Under the pieces are notes generated by a model. It was not told the DNA's origin and made no database searches. It saw only the letters and a list, made by a program, of their open reading frames with translations. Below are positions 34,014 through 42,913 of a stretch of 64,000 nucleotides of DNA, in pieces. The position numbers and the translations under genes are program-made. Position 1 is the stretch's first letter. Every line of letters starts with the position of its first letter. This DNA is from CAZMXS01 sp964570325 (GTDB taxonomy: Bacteria; Verrucomicrobiota; Kiritimatiellia; CAIQIC01; CAZMXS01). Where the stretch lies: positions 43,390-107,389 of the forward strand of contig CAZMXS010000008.1 of assembly GCA_964570325.1 (NCBI GenBank). The letters run 5' to 3'.

Positions 34014-34745
34014 ATGAAAACACGAAAGCAGGTGGATTCGGAGAAAACAGACCGGGCGGCGCCCCGTCCGCCTTTGCGCGCGATTTACCGGCGGTTGTTC
34101 AAGGCTTTCGGGCCGCAACACTGGTGGCCGGCCGAGTCGGACCTGGAAATGATGGTTGGCGCGATTCTGACCCAGAACACGGCCTGGACCAACGTGGAAA
34201 AGGCCATCCGGCGGTTGAAAGAACACCAGGCCCTCGACCTGGGGCGCCTGCATCGGGCCGATCTGCGGCAACTCGCCGACTGGATCCGCCCCGCCGGCTA
34301 TTTCAACATCAAGGCCCGGCGACTGCGCGCCTTGACCCTCTTCCTGTACGATCGCTTTGGTGGCGACATCGGCCGGCTGTTCCAATTGGAAACCGGCGAA
34401 CTGCGGCGGGCGCTGCTGGAAGTCAAGGGCATCGGACCGGAAACAGCGGATAGCATAGTGCTCTACGCGGCGCGTCGGCCGGTGTTCGTCGTAGACGCTT
34501 ATACGCGGCGTATCCTTGCGCGCCATGGTTGGATCGGAGCGAACGCGGACTACGACGACATCGCCCGGTTGTTCGAGTCCAATCTGCCGCGCGACACACA
34601 ATTGTACAACGAGTATCACGCGCTGATCGTAAATGTCGGGAAGAATCTGTGCCGGACGCAGCCGCGGTGCGGCCAGTGCCCGCTGAAGCGCTGGTTGCCG
34701 CCGTTGGCCGGTGCCGGGCCCAGCTCCAAATCGGTCCGGCGGTAA
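34014..34745 (+). CDS. Endonuclease III-superfamily DNA glycosylase (MagIII-like)
   Basis: 243 residues. HhH-GPD fold: 'ESDLEMMVGAILTQNTAWTN', then helix-hairpin-helix 'LLEVKGIGPETADSIVLYA' and the catalytic Asp in 'FVVDAYTRRILARHGW'. The Lys that gives Nth its lyase activity is replaced by Glu (GIGPETA), so a monofunctional glycosylase such as 3-methyladenine-DNA glycosylase III is more likely. The C-terminus 'CRTQPRCGQCPLKRWLPP' has only three of the four cysteines of the Nth iron-sulphur loop. Base-excision repair is the expected role. Confidence 0.85.
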   Translation: MKTRKQVDSEKTDRAAPRPPLRAIYRRLFKAFGPQHWWPAESDLEMMVGAILTQNTAWTNVEKAIRRLKEHQALDLGRLHRADLRQLADWIRPAGYFNIKARRLRALTLFLYDRFGGDIGRLFQLETGELRRALLEVKGIGPETADSIVLYAARRPVFVVDAYTRRILARHGWIGANADYDDIARLFESNLPRDTQLYNEYHALIVNVGKNLCRTQPRCGQCPLKRWLPPLAGAGPSSKSVRR

Positions 34746-34899
34746 CGCTGCGGCAACGCCGGTCGCCCCATAATGATAAACGCCGGACTCAGTCAGGAAT
34801 GGCCGACGTATCGGGGGCAGAAGCATTACTACCCGGCCTTTCTTTTTCCGGCTTCATGCTCTATCATCCGGCGATATTTTTTTGAGGAGGTCAGGCATC

Positions 34900-36339
34900 A
34901 TGGGTGGTTTTTTTGCGGTTGCAGCCAAACAGGATTGTGTCATTGATCTGTTCTACGGAACGGATTACCACTCGCATCTGGGCACGAAGCGCGGCGGCCT
35001 GGCCGTGCGCCACGCGGCCGGCATCAGCCGGTCCATCCACGATATCACCGCGGCGCAGTTTCGCTCGAAATTCGAGCATGACCTGCCGAAGCTGCAGGGG
35101 CCGCTTGGCATCGGTGTCATCAGCGACTACGAGGACCAGCCGCTGCTGATCGGATCGCATCTGGGCACCTACGCGATCGTCACCGTCGGCCTGGTCCGCA
35201 ACCTGCCGGAACTGGCCCGCGCGGCGTTTCGCAAACGGCACACGCATTTTTCCGAGATGAGCGGCGGCGAACTCAACCCCACGGAGTTGATCGCCACGCT
35301 GATCAACGAGGAGGCGACCTTCGCGGCGGGCATCCGCCGGGCGCAGGCGGCGATCCAGGGCTCCTGCTCTCTGCTGCTGCTGACGGAGCACGGCATCTAT
35401 GCCGCGCGCGACCGGCTTGGGCGCACACCCGTCATCCTCGGCCGCAAGGATGGGGAGATTGCGGCCACGATGGAGACGTGCGCCTTGCCCAACCTCGGCT
35501 ACACCATCGAGCGGTACCTGGGGCCGGGGGAAATCGTTCTCTTCAACGACCGCGAGATCCTACCCCAGCGGGCGCCGGACGCGCCGATGAGCATCTGCGC
35601 ATTCCTGTGGGTGTACTATGGGTTTCCCGCCTCCACCTATGAACAGATCAATGTCGAGGACGTCCGCAATCGGTGCGGAGCGTTCCTCGCGCGACGCGAC
35701 AACGTGGCGGTGGACCTGGTGGCGGGCATCCCGGATTCCGGGGTGGGCCACGCGATCGGCTACGCGAACGAGTCCAAGGTGCCCTATGGCCGGCCGTTCG
35801 CGAAATACACGCCAACCTGGCCGCGCAGCTTCATGCCGCAGGACCAGCGCGTGCGCGACCTGGTTGCCCGCATGAAACTGATTCCCATCCGCGAGATTGT
35901 GGCCGGGCGGCGTTTGCTGTTCCTGGAGGACTCCATTGTGCGCGGCACCCAGTTGCGCGACACGGTCCAGCGCCTCTATGACAGCGGCGCCCGGGAGGTT
36001 CACATGCGCCCGGCCTGCCCGCCGCTGCTGTTCGGCTGTCCCTACCTCAACTTTTCGCGCTCGCGCTCGGAACTGGACCTCGCGGCGCGCCGGGCAATCA
36101 AGGAACTGGAGGGGTGTGAGGATCGTGTGCCCGAGGAATATCTCCAGGAAGGCTCGGAACGGTACAACGCGATGGTGGACTGCATTCGCCGCCGGTTGAA
36201 CCTGACCACCCTGCGCTACCAGCGGCTGGAGGATCTAATCGCCGCCATCGGCTTGCCGGCCGAAAAGGTCTGCACCTATTGCTGGAACGGCTGCGCCCGG
36301 CATGAATCGCCGCCGGGCGGGACAGCGGCGGGGGATTAG
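34900..36339 (+). CDS. PurF-like amidophosphoribosyltransferase lacking the N-terminal nucleophile Cys
   Basis: 479 residues from the ATG at 34900, with a near-perfect ribosome-binding site (GAGGAGG, 34884-34890). An Ntn glutaminase domain is followed by a phosphoribosyltransferase domain with PRPP loop 'RLLFLEDSIVRGTQLRD'. Normal PurF begins Met-Cys after processing. Here the start is 'MGGFFAVAAKQDCVIDLFYG', with Gly in place of the catalytic Cys. Iron-sulphur ligand positions appear kept ('ICAFLWVYY', 'FGCPYL', 'CTYCWNGC'). It may use free ammonia, work with a partner, or do something else. I recall close relatives with the same MGGFF start in Bacteroidota. Whether a canonical purF exists in this genome is not visible. 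Confidence 0.85.
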   Translation: MGGFFAVAAKQDCVIDLFYGTDYHSHLGTKRGGLAVRHAAGISRSIHDITAAQFRSKFEHDLPKLQGPLGIGVISDYEDQPLLIGSHLGTYAIVTVGLVRNLPELARAAFRKRHTHFSEMSGGELNPTELIATLINEEATFAAGIRRAQAAIQGSCSLLLLTEHGIYAARDRLGRTPVILGRKDGEIAATMETCALPNLGYTIERYLGPGEIVLFNDREILPQRAPDAPMSICAFLWVYYGFPASTYEQINVEDVRNRCGAFLARRDNVAVDLVAGIPDSGVGHAIGYANESKVPYGRPFAKYTPTWPRSFMPQDQRVRDLVARMKLIPIREIVAGRRLLFLEDSIVRGTQLRDTVQRLYDSGAREVHMRPACPPLLFGCPYLNFSRSRSELDLAARRAIKELEGCEDRVPEEYLQEGSERYNAMVDCIRRRLNLTTLRYQRLEDLIAAIGLPAEKVCTYCWNGCARHESPPGGTAAGD

Positions 36340-37109
36340 ATATTGATCTTGATGCCGGCGATCAATGTCAGATCGTTCTCTTTTTTATCCGGCGCGGGGC
36401 GGCTGTTGAACTTGTCCTGCAGGACCACGCGCAGATTGACCTTGGTGGTCATGGCGGCCTCGGCGCCCACCTCGGCGTTGAGGAGGTAATTGCCCCAGTC
36501 GTCGGCGGTCGGCAGGTATTCCACAGTCTCCCATATGCGGGCGGTTTCGCTGACTTTCCAGTTGTAATTTTGCGCGGCGCGGAAAGCGGCGCGGTTGTCC
36601 TTCTCGTCGCCCAGCTTGTCCCAAATATACGCAACACCGCCTTCGACCCCAAGCAACTGGCGGTCGCTCTTGATGAGGTAATGGCCGGCGCCGGGCCCGA
36701 CGGTCAGCCGGTACTTGAGGTTGGCGATCTCGTCATAGGCCAGTTCCGCCCGCAGGTAGCCATAGGTGCGCTCGGTGAAGAGCCGCCGGTATTCCACGTT
36801 GCCCTTGGCGTTCTGGATGTTGGTTTCGTCCTTTTTCTCGCCGTCCACGGTGACCTCGGTTTCACCATAGTTGCCTTCCGCGCCGAGCGTCCACTCGTTC
36901 TGCCCCTTGCGGTTTTCCGATTTAAGCGAAGCGTTGCCCAGCATCGTCTTGCTGTTGCCCCGCGTCAGGTTGAGGCCCAGCGCCAGTCCGGTTACCCAAC
37001 CCTCGGTATCCTTCTTTGCGGCCTTGTCGTCCGCCGCCCGGGCGGTGGCGGCAAATGACACGGCAAACACGGTCAGGCCCATCAAAGAAGAGCGCAATAT
37101 CCGGTTCAT
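36336..37109 (-). CDS. DUF481 outer-membrane protein (YdiY-like)
   Basis: 257 residues from the ATG at 37109, chosen because AAGGAG lies seven bases before it; upstream in-frame ATGs lack this. Signal peptide 'SLMGLTVFAVSFAATARA'. The rest is an alternating beta-barrel pattern typical of DUF481: 'GLALGLNLTRGNSKTMLGNA', 'NVEYRRLFTERTYGYLRAEL', 'GVEGGVAYIWDKLGDEKDNR', ending in 'NDLTLIAGIKINI'. Probably a small outer-membrane barrel of unknown cargo. Its stop overlaps the PurF-like gene stop on the other strand by four bases. Confidence 0.88.
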   Translation of the reverse strand: MNRILRSSLMGLTVFAVSFAATARAADDKAAKKDTEGWVTGLALGLNLTRGNSKTMLGNASLKSENRKGQNEWTLGAEGNYGETEVTVDGEKKDETNIQNAKGNVEYRRLFTERTYGYLRAELAYDEIANLKYRLTVGPGAGHYLIKSDRQLLGVEGGVAYIWDKLGDEKDNRAAFRAAQNYNWKVSETARIWETVEYLPTADDWGNYLLNAEVGAEAAMTTKVNLRVVLQDKFNSRPAPDKKENDLTLIAGIKINI

Positions 37110-37243
37110 AACCATTCTCCTTGTAATGGTAGCAAGTCCAACAAGTCCGTGTCTTGTATAGCGGTGGCGCATATGTTGTCAAGCCACCGCCCGCTTGAAA
37201 AGGCGCGATTCGCTGCGCCGGGGTGGCGTCCGGTATGCGCCGC

Positions 37244-38017
37244 TCAATGTCCCGGACGTACGCGCCGCCGCCACCAGTCGGACAGGATGGCGCCGAACTC
37301 GGCCGGACGTTCCAGCATCGGGGTGTGTCCGCAACGGTCAATCCACGCCAGCTCACTATCCGGAATCAGCGCGTGAAATTGCTCCGCCACCTCGGGCGGA
37401 GTGACGTAATCCTGCCGCCCCCAAACCAGCAGGGTGGGGCAGGCAATGGCGCGCAGGTATTCACCGACGTGGTCGCGCTTGGCGGAGATGGCGATCTTGA
37501 CCAGGTCGCGTCGGTGTTGGCGGTGGGTGATAACGCGCATCACGTCGTCCACCAGCGCTTCGGTCGCTTGCGCCGGGTCGTAGAATACCTCGGCGATCTT
37601 CATGCGCACCCATTCGCGGCTGGGATGGACGCCCGGAATGGATGAAAACCCGCGCTCAAAGAGGCCGCTCGAACCCAGCAACACCAGCGCCCGGATTCTT
37701 TCCGGATGCCGCAGCGCCAGCTTGAGCGCGATGTGGCCGCCGATGCTGTTACCACCCAGGACAACGCGGGCGCCGGCGTGGCCGGCGATAAACGCTTCCA
37801 CATGGTCGGTCGCGGCAGCCACGCTGTTGACGCCATTGATGCGCTCGTCGAAAAAAGGGATCGCCGGCACGATCGCGCGGCAATCGCCCGGCAGGTACGG
37901 GCGGCAGGCCGCCCAATTGTCGTCGCCGCCGAGCACGCCATGCAACATGACAAACGGGATCCCCACCGCCTGATCGCCTGCGCCATTTGGTTCGCTATTG
38001 TTCATGTTCGTCCGCAT
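37244..38017 (-). CDS. Alpha/beta hydrolase
   Basis: 257 residues; an ATG at 38005 is an alternative start. Oxyanion region 'FVMLHGVLGGDDNWAACRPY', nucleophile elbow 'VVLGGNSIGGHIALKLALRH' (Ser in G-N-S-I-G), acid in 'TLLVWGRQDYVTPPEVAEQF', and His in 'WIDRCGHTPMLERPAEF' complete the triad. The cap is short and helical. No signal peptide, so cytosolic. Resembles the hydrolases that cleave C-C or ester bonds in aromatic and lipid catabolism, but the substrate cannot be named. It stands alone. Confidence 0.88.
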   Translation of the reverse strand: MRTNMNNSEPNGAGDQAVGIPFVMLHGVLGGDDNWAACRPYLPGDCRAIVPAIPFFDERINGVNSVAAATDHVEAFIAGHAGARVVLGGNSIGGHIALKLALRHPERIRALVLLGSSGLFERGFSSIPGVHPSREWVRMKIAEVFYDPAQATEALVDDVMRVITHRQHRRDLVKIAISAKRDHVGEYLRAIACPTLLVWGRQDYVTPPEVAEQFHALIPDSELAWIDRCGHTPMLERPAEFGAILSDWWRRRVRPGH

Positions 38018-38152
38018 TGGACCGCGGGCTACATACAGGCGGCCGGCTTCCGGGTCAAGCGCCGCGACGCATTTCCGCTTTGCTTCCCGCTCCGGCTGGA
38101 CAATTGAGCAACGGCTCGTTTAGTCTGGTGTGGTCCAACAAAAGGGAATCCA

Positions 38153-39687
38153 ATGAACTCATCGGTGGAGCGCGGTTTCGGTTTACTGTTGTGCGGTGTG
38201 TGGCTGGGGTGGGGTGGCGGCGCGCCGGTGGCGCGCGCCGAAAGCGGGCGCCTGCTCTCATTCGTCGCGCCGGCGTCCGTCGCGCCGGGCGATGCGTTCC
38301 TGGTCCAGACTGTGGTCCAGAACACCGGCGCCTTACCCTGGGTGCCGGTCCCGGCGCTCAATCAGCCGTCCTACCAGATCAGCCTGTCCGCGATGTCCTG
38401 GCGGCCTACCTTCGCTTATCAGCGGATTTCCATGTACACCGTTGATCCTGGCGTAACGGATACCCAGCTTACCGCGCTGGAGCCGGAATACCTGCCGACA
38501 CAGAGCGGCTCCTATTCGATGAAACTGGAGACCCGCTGCTGGCCGCAGGGCGCGGCGTCCGCCGGCGTTTTGATGGCGAATGTGCCGCAGACGATCCGCT
38601 TCACCGTCAGCCCCAACGCCCCGCTGACGGTCATGACCCGGGCCGCCGTAAACGGCGCGGTGGTTCCCGCCGGCGCGGTTCCTTGTCCGAAAGGCGGCAA
38701 CTGCGTCCTGCTGGCGGTGCCGAACTCCGGCTATACCGTTGACGCCTGGGCCTCTGGAGACACGGCGCTGCAAATGAGCGGGACGGTCCTCAATATGGTG
38801 AATGTCCAGAAAAGCACGCCCGTGACCGTTTACTTCCGTCCGCAGGTGCCGGTCTACTCAGCGCACGATTTCGACGGCGACGGCAAAGCTGATCTTGGCG
38901 CCTATTCGCCGCTGGAATCCAAGTGGTATGTGCTCACCAGCGCCAGCAATCTTGTGCTGACCCTGACTTTCGGCATCGCCAGCGGCTATTACCTGGTCCC
39001 TGGCGACTACGACGGCGACGGAAAGACCGACTTCGGTTTGTGCACACCCGGCGACGGCATGTGGCGGGTGCAGACGATGGCCGGTCCCTACCTGACCCAG
39101 CCGTGGGGCTGGAACGCAACCCTGCCGGTTCCAGGCGATTATGATGGCGACGGGAAAAGCGATTATGCGGTGTTTCACCCCGTCACCGCCTACTGGTATA
39201 TCCTGCGAAGTTCGGACCTGCAGGTCGTGTCCGGTCCATTTGGCTGGGCCGGTGTGCGCCCCGTGCCGGCCGACTATGATGGCGACGGCAAAACCGATCT
39301 GGCCGTCTNNNNNNNNNNNNNNNNNNNNNNNNNNNNNNNNNNNNNNNNNNNNNNNNNNNNNNNNNNNNNNNNNNNNNNNNNNNNNNNNNNNNNNNNNNNN
39401 NNNNNNNNGTGCCGGCCGACTATGATGGCGACGGCAAAACCGATCTGGCCGTCTACTACCCCGCGCTGGGCACGTGGTATGTTTACCAGAGTTCCAACGG
39501 CCAGATTGTCACCCAAAACTGGGGCTGGAACGGCGCCACGCCGCTGCCGGCCGATTACGACGGCGATGGCCGAGCCGACCGCGCCGTGCTCGAACCGGGC
39601 AGCGGCACCTGGTATATCCTGCGCAGTTCCGACAGCGCCGCCATTCAGAAGAACTGGGGCTGGAATTTGACGGTCCCGGTGCCTTGA
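38153..39687 (+). CDS. Secreted FG-GAP/VCBS-repeat protein, interrupted by an assembly gap
   Basis: The start is the ATG at 38153 with a signal peptide ('GFGLLLCGVWLGWGGGAPVA' then 'RA'). Residues 30-230 are beta-sandwich-like. From about residue 240, 45-residue (135-base) repeats begin, each with a calcium-binding loop such as 'YDGDGKTDFGLCTPGDGMW', and together they should form a beta-propeller. The 100-N gap (39309-39408) interrupts the repeats and puts the downstream part in another frame. After the gap, two more repeats end at 39687 with 'NWGWNLTVPVP'. Surface or secreted; ligand unknown. Confidence 0.8.
39309..39408. other. Assembly gap of 100 N inside tandem repeats
   Basis: The same 46 bases flank the gap on both sides (39263-39308 and 39409-39454). 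The local repeat is 135 bases. A gap of 89 bases, or 89 plus multiples of 135, would keep both the repeat spacing and the reading frame. Confidence 0.98.
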
Positions 39688-39889
39688 CAGACCGGCGTGC
39701 GCAGTCGAATGCCAAACGGGGTGCCGGCATATTCGGGCTCTTGATGTGCCGGCTTCAAGCCATTGAATTCGTCTGGCCCAGGGTGTGAACCCGCTTTGGA
39801 CAAGCATATCGGCGGCATATTCTTGATTCAGCTTGTCAGATAGCTCCGCGGGGACGCATTGTTCCGCCCGTTGAGCCGCCGCCGTGCTT

Positions 39890-39917
39890 AACCGCGCCCA
39901 TTGCCGGCGCGGTTTTT
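39890..39917 (+). terminator. Probable intrinsic terminator
   Basis: AACCGCGCC (39890-39898) pairs with GGCGCGGTT (39906-39914), with a seven-base loop and a T-rich tail (TTTTTATTT). It lies about 200 bases after the FG-GAP gene and before tRNA-His. The rest of 39688-39967 shows no gene. Confidence 0.7.
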
Positions 39918-39968
39918 ATTTCACCTTTTTCGCGGGATGGTGTACATAACTGGCCGTTCCCCCGGATG

Positions 39969-40045
39969 GTGGATGTAGCTCAGCTTGGCAGAGCACCAGG
40001 TTGTGGCCCTGGCTGTCGCGGGTTCAAATCCCGTCATCCACCCCA
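39969..40045 (+). tRNA. tRNA-His (GTG anticodon)
   Basis: A full cloverleaf: acceptor GTGGATG/CATCCAC, D arm GCTC/GAGC, anticodon stem CCAGG/CCTGG around loop TTGTGGC, T arm GCGGG-TTCAAAT-CCCGT, and encoded CCA. A G at 39968 could supply the G-1 typical of tRNA-His. The anticodon GTG reads CAC and CAU. Confidence 0.98.
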
Positions 40046-40101
40046 ATCCCCAAAGCAACTTGCGTGGCCCGCGGCTTCGCCCTGTGGAATGCCGCCGCGG
40101 A

Positions 40102-41046
40102 TTATGGGAAAATGTGCGTCCCGTTGCGCGCGTGGATGGCGTCCTCGAGCAGGTGCGGCTGGGTGATGATGACCTGCTTGCCGCCGTGCTTTAAGAAATC
40201 AATGGCCGCCTCGATCTTGGGCTTCATGCTCCCGGCGGCGAAGTGGCCCTCCCGCATGTATTGCTCCGCCTCGGCGACGGTCATTTTGTCAATGAAGCGC
40301 TGGTTGGGCTTGCCGAAATTCAGCGCGACCTGATCCACTCCGGTCGAGATCACGAAGACATCGGCCTGCAGATTCTTCGCCAGCAGGCAGGACGCCAGAT
40401 CCTTGTCAATCACCGCCGCGCAACCCTCCAGGTCGTTGGCGTCGTTGCGGAACACCGGGATGCCGCCGCCACCGACCGCGATGACGACGATGTCGTTATC
40501 CAGCAGCGTTCGAATCGCGTCTTCCTCGATGATTTCCAGCGGCTTGGGCGAGGGCACCACGCGCCGCCAGCCGCGCCCGGCGTCCTCCTTGACCGTCCAC
40601 CCGTCCTGCGCCTGGTGTTGCTCGGCCTCTTCCTTCGTATAAAATGGGCCGATGGGCTTGCTGGGATTCTTGAACGCCGGGTCTTCGCGGCTGACGACCA
40701 CCTGTGTGACCACGGACACGACCGTTTTTTTAACGTTCTGCCGGCGCAGCTCGTTGAGCAGGGTTTGCTCCACCTGGTAGCCGATGGCCCCCTGGGTGTC
40801 CGCCACGCAGCTTTCCATCGGCACCTGGTGCAGGACATTCCGGGCCAGTTCGGAGCGCAGCAGGATGAAGCCAACCTGCGGTCCGTTGCCATGGGTGATG
40901 ACAATCCGGTAGCCCTCGGTAACCAGCGCGGCGATGTGGTGGCACGTCTCGCCGGCCGCGCGGTATTGATCCAGCACGGTCATATGCTTGGCGTCCTTGA
41001 TCAGGGAATTCCCGCCGATGGCAATCACGACCAGGGGTGGTTTCAT
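40102..41046 (-). CDS. arcC: Carbamate kinase
   Basis: 314 residues from the ATG at 41046, which has AAGGAGA seven bases before it; longer in-frame starts lack this. Amino-acid-kinase fold: 'VVIAIGGNSLIKDAKHMTV', 'IVITHGNGPQVGFILLRSEL', 'GAIGYQVEQTLLNELRRQ', 'DNDIVVIAVGGGGIPVF', 'AVIDKDLASCLLAKNLQAD' and 'FAAGSMKPKIEAAIDFL'. It transfers phosphate between carbamoyl phosphate and ADP, usually the ATP-making last step of arginine or purine catabolism. No arginine deiminase or ornithine transcarbamylase gene is next to it. Confidence 0.95.
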   Translation of the reverse strand: MKPPLVVIAIGGNSLIKDAKHMTVLDQYRAAGETCHHIAALVTEGYRIVITHGNGPQVGFILLRSELARNVLHQVPMESCVADTQGAIGYQVEQTLLNELRRQNVKKTVVSVVTQVVVSREDPAFKNPSKPIGPFYTKEEAEQHQAQDGWTVKEDAGRGWRRVVPSPKPLEIIEEDAIRTLLDNDIVVIAVGGGGIPVFRNDANDLEGCAAVIDKDLASCLLAKNLQADVFVISTGVDQVALNFGKPNQRFIDKMTVAEAEQYMREGHFAAGSMKPKIEAAIDFLKHGGKQVIITQPHLLEDAIHARNGTHIFP

Positions 41047-41151
41047 GCTGTTCTCCTTAAGCTGCAGCCGGGCCGACCCAACCCGCGGCCCCCTTGGCCG
41101 GGTATTAGTACCAAATCGGCCCGACCTTGCCAATCCGGTTTTGATTCGGTT

Positions 41152-42909
41152 TCAGGGCTTGCCCAGCATCGGCGGCGTGGTCTTCTCTTTCAATAACAAG
41201 GCCGGCTTGCCTTCCTCGTCCTGGAGCGCGTCCTTGTAGTAGAGCCGGACGACGTAACCGAGATATTTCCGTTTCTTCCCTGTTTGCGCGGCCTCCTTGG
41301 CGCGAAAATCCTTGGGCACGATGTAGGCGGCGGTCACGACCTGCGGCCGGTTGCCGACAAATGGAGCTTCCAGTCGGAGCCGTTCGCGCGGCGCCACCGC
41401 GCCCGTCACGTGCACGCCGCCATCGGCATCCTGGTCAAAGAAGAATACCGCCGCGCGCACTTCGTCGCTGTCCAGCCGCTTTTCGGTTGCCGCCGGTTTG
41501 AGCGTGATGCGCAAAAGCCGCATCTCGTCGAATTGCTCGTTGGCGGGGAACTTCTGATGTTCGACATTTTCGATCCGGATCCGGCGGGGCAGGCCGCCGG
41601 CCGTCTTCTCCTCCGGCGCGGCGGGCGCCTGCCGCAGCGATTGGGCCATTTCGGCGCGCGCGATCCGGAGGCGCTCGGCCGCCGCCTGCATGTAGAGCGG
41701 CGTGCCGAGGCTGCGCTTGAGCACCTCGGCCCACTGCTCGCCGGCCTTCTGCAACTGCCCGCGGTTTTCCAGCAGACGCGCGCGCTCCAGATACGCCGGC
41801 AGGAAATCGGGCGCGAGAATCTGGATGCGCTCAAGTTGGGCGTCGGCTTCCAGCAGGTTCATTCGCTGCTCTTCCTCCAATGCCTGCCGCAGCAGTTCTT
41901 TGGCCTTGGCCAACACCGGATCGCCGGCCGGAATGGCGGCCGGCGGCGCTGATGTGGTGATTGCCGTCACCGGCAAACCCGTGGTTGCGAAAGCGGCTAC
42001 CATAGCCGGTGATTCACCTGTGGCCGCTGGCGCGGCCTGCGCGGCCAAGACCGCGGACATTTCCATCCATTGCTGGGTGGTTGCCGGCGGGGTTGTGGCC
42101 GCGGCAGCGGCTGTAGTGGGCGAGGCGGCAGCCGCGATGGTCGTCAAGGTGGTTGCCGAAGACGTGACCGCCGCCACCGCCGCGGTCGGCGTCGGTGCTG
42201 ATTCAGCGACGGCGGCGGGCGGTGACGTGGGGACGATGTCAGCCACTTTTTCACGAATGTTGTCCACGTCCGCGCGCAGTTGGCGCAATTCTTCGGCCAG
42301 GTCAACCGCCCGTTCCGGGACGCGGGAGGTGAAATCCAGGCTGTGCGCCTGTTCCTGTTCGAGCTGGATCAGGCGGGCGCGCGCCTCCGCCATGAGCTTC
42401 TGATCTTCACCCGTTGCCCCGCCTTCGCCTTCTTGGATAACCAACGCCTGGCGTTCCTCCTCCAGGGCACCGGCCGGCGGCAGCGGACCGGCATCCTCCT
42501 GCCGCCAGAAGAGCAGCGCGGCCAGGAAACCCAGCTCCATTAAAACCACCAGCGCCACCGCGGCGATCGTCAGGCGTTGGATGCCCCCCCCGCGGCGCGC
42601 GTGTGGGTCAGCCCCGGTCTGAACCTGCTGGAACTGGATCCGGGTTTTGCCGACAACGATCAGGTCGTTGTGCTTCAACTGCGCTTCGCTTAATTCCTGG
42701 TCGTTGACCATGAACTTGTTGAGCGAGCCCGCGTCCCGGATGAAAACGCCGTTCTCCCGCTCCTCGATCGTCGCATGTTTGCGCGAAACCTCGTCGTCAT
42801 CCGCCAGGTGAATATGGCATTCCGGATCACGGCCGATGAGAATGGCCCCTTGGTGGACCGCCAGCCGCCGGCCCTTGAACTTGCCATTGAGGAAGATCAG
42901 CCGGTACAT
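41152..42909 (-). CDS. FHA domain membrane protein
   Basis: 585 residues. Residues 1-95 are an FHA domain ('ILIGRDPECHIHLADDDEVS', 'RKHATIEE', 'DAGSLNKFMVND'). One membrane segment follows at about 112-135 ('LTIAAVALVVLMELGFLAAL'), then a coiled coil ('LIQLEQEQAHSLDFTSRVPE', 'AVDLAEELRQLRADVDNIRE'). Next is a long Ala/Thr/Pro-rich low-complexity stretch (about 240-340) and a helical, TPR-like region ('DFLPAYLERARLLENRGQLQ'). The C-terminal 120 residues are beta-rich. Topology suggests a cytoplasmic phosphothreonine sensor and an outside domain. Partners unknown. Confidence 0.85.
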   Translation of the reverse strand: MYRLIFLNGKFKGRRLAVHQGAILIGRDPECHIHLADDDEVSRKHATIEERENGVFIRDAGSLNKFMVNDQELSEAQLKHNDLIVVGKTRIQFQQVQTGADPHARRGGGIQRLTIAAVALVVLMELGFLAALLFWRQEDAGPLPPAGALEEERQALVIQEGEGGATGEDQKLMAEARARLIQLEQEQAHSLDFTSRVPERAVDLAEELRQLRADVDNIREKVADIVPTSPPAAVAESAPTPTAAVAAVTSSATTLTTIAAAASPTTAAAAATTPPATTQQWMEMSAVLAAQAAPAATGESPAMVAAFATTGLPVTAITTSAPPAAIPAGDPVLAKAKELLRQALEEEQRMNLLEADAQLERIQILAPDFLPAYLERARLLENRGQLQKAGEQWAEVLKRSLGTPLYMQAAAERLRIARAEMAQSLRQAPAAPEEKTAGGLPRRIRIENVEHQKFPANEQFDEMRLLRITLKPAATEKRLDSDEVRAAVFFFDQDADGGVHVTGAVAPRERLRLEAPFVGNRPQVVTAAYIVPKDFRAKEAAQTGKKRKYLGYVVRLYYKDALQDEEGKPALLLKEKTTPPMLGKP

Positions 42910-42913
42910 GGGG

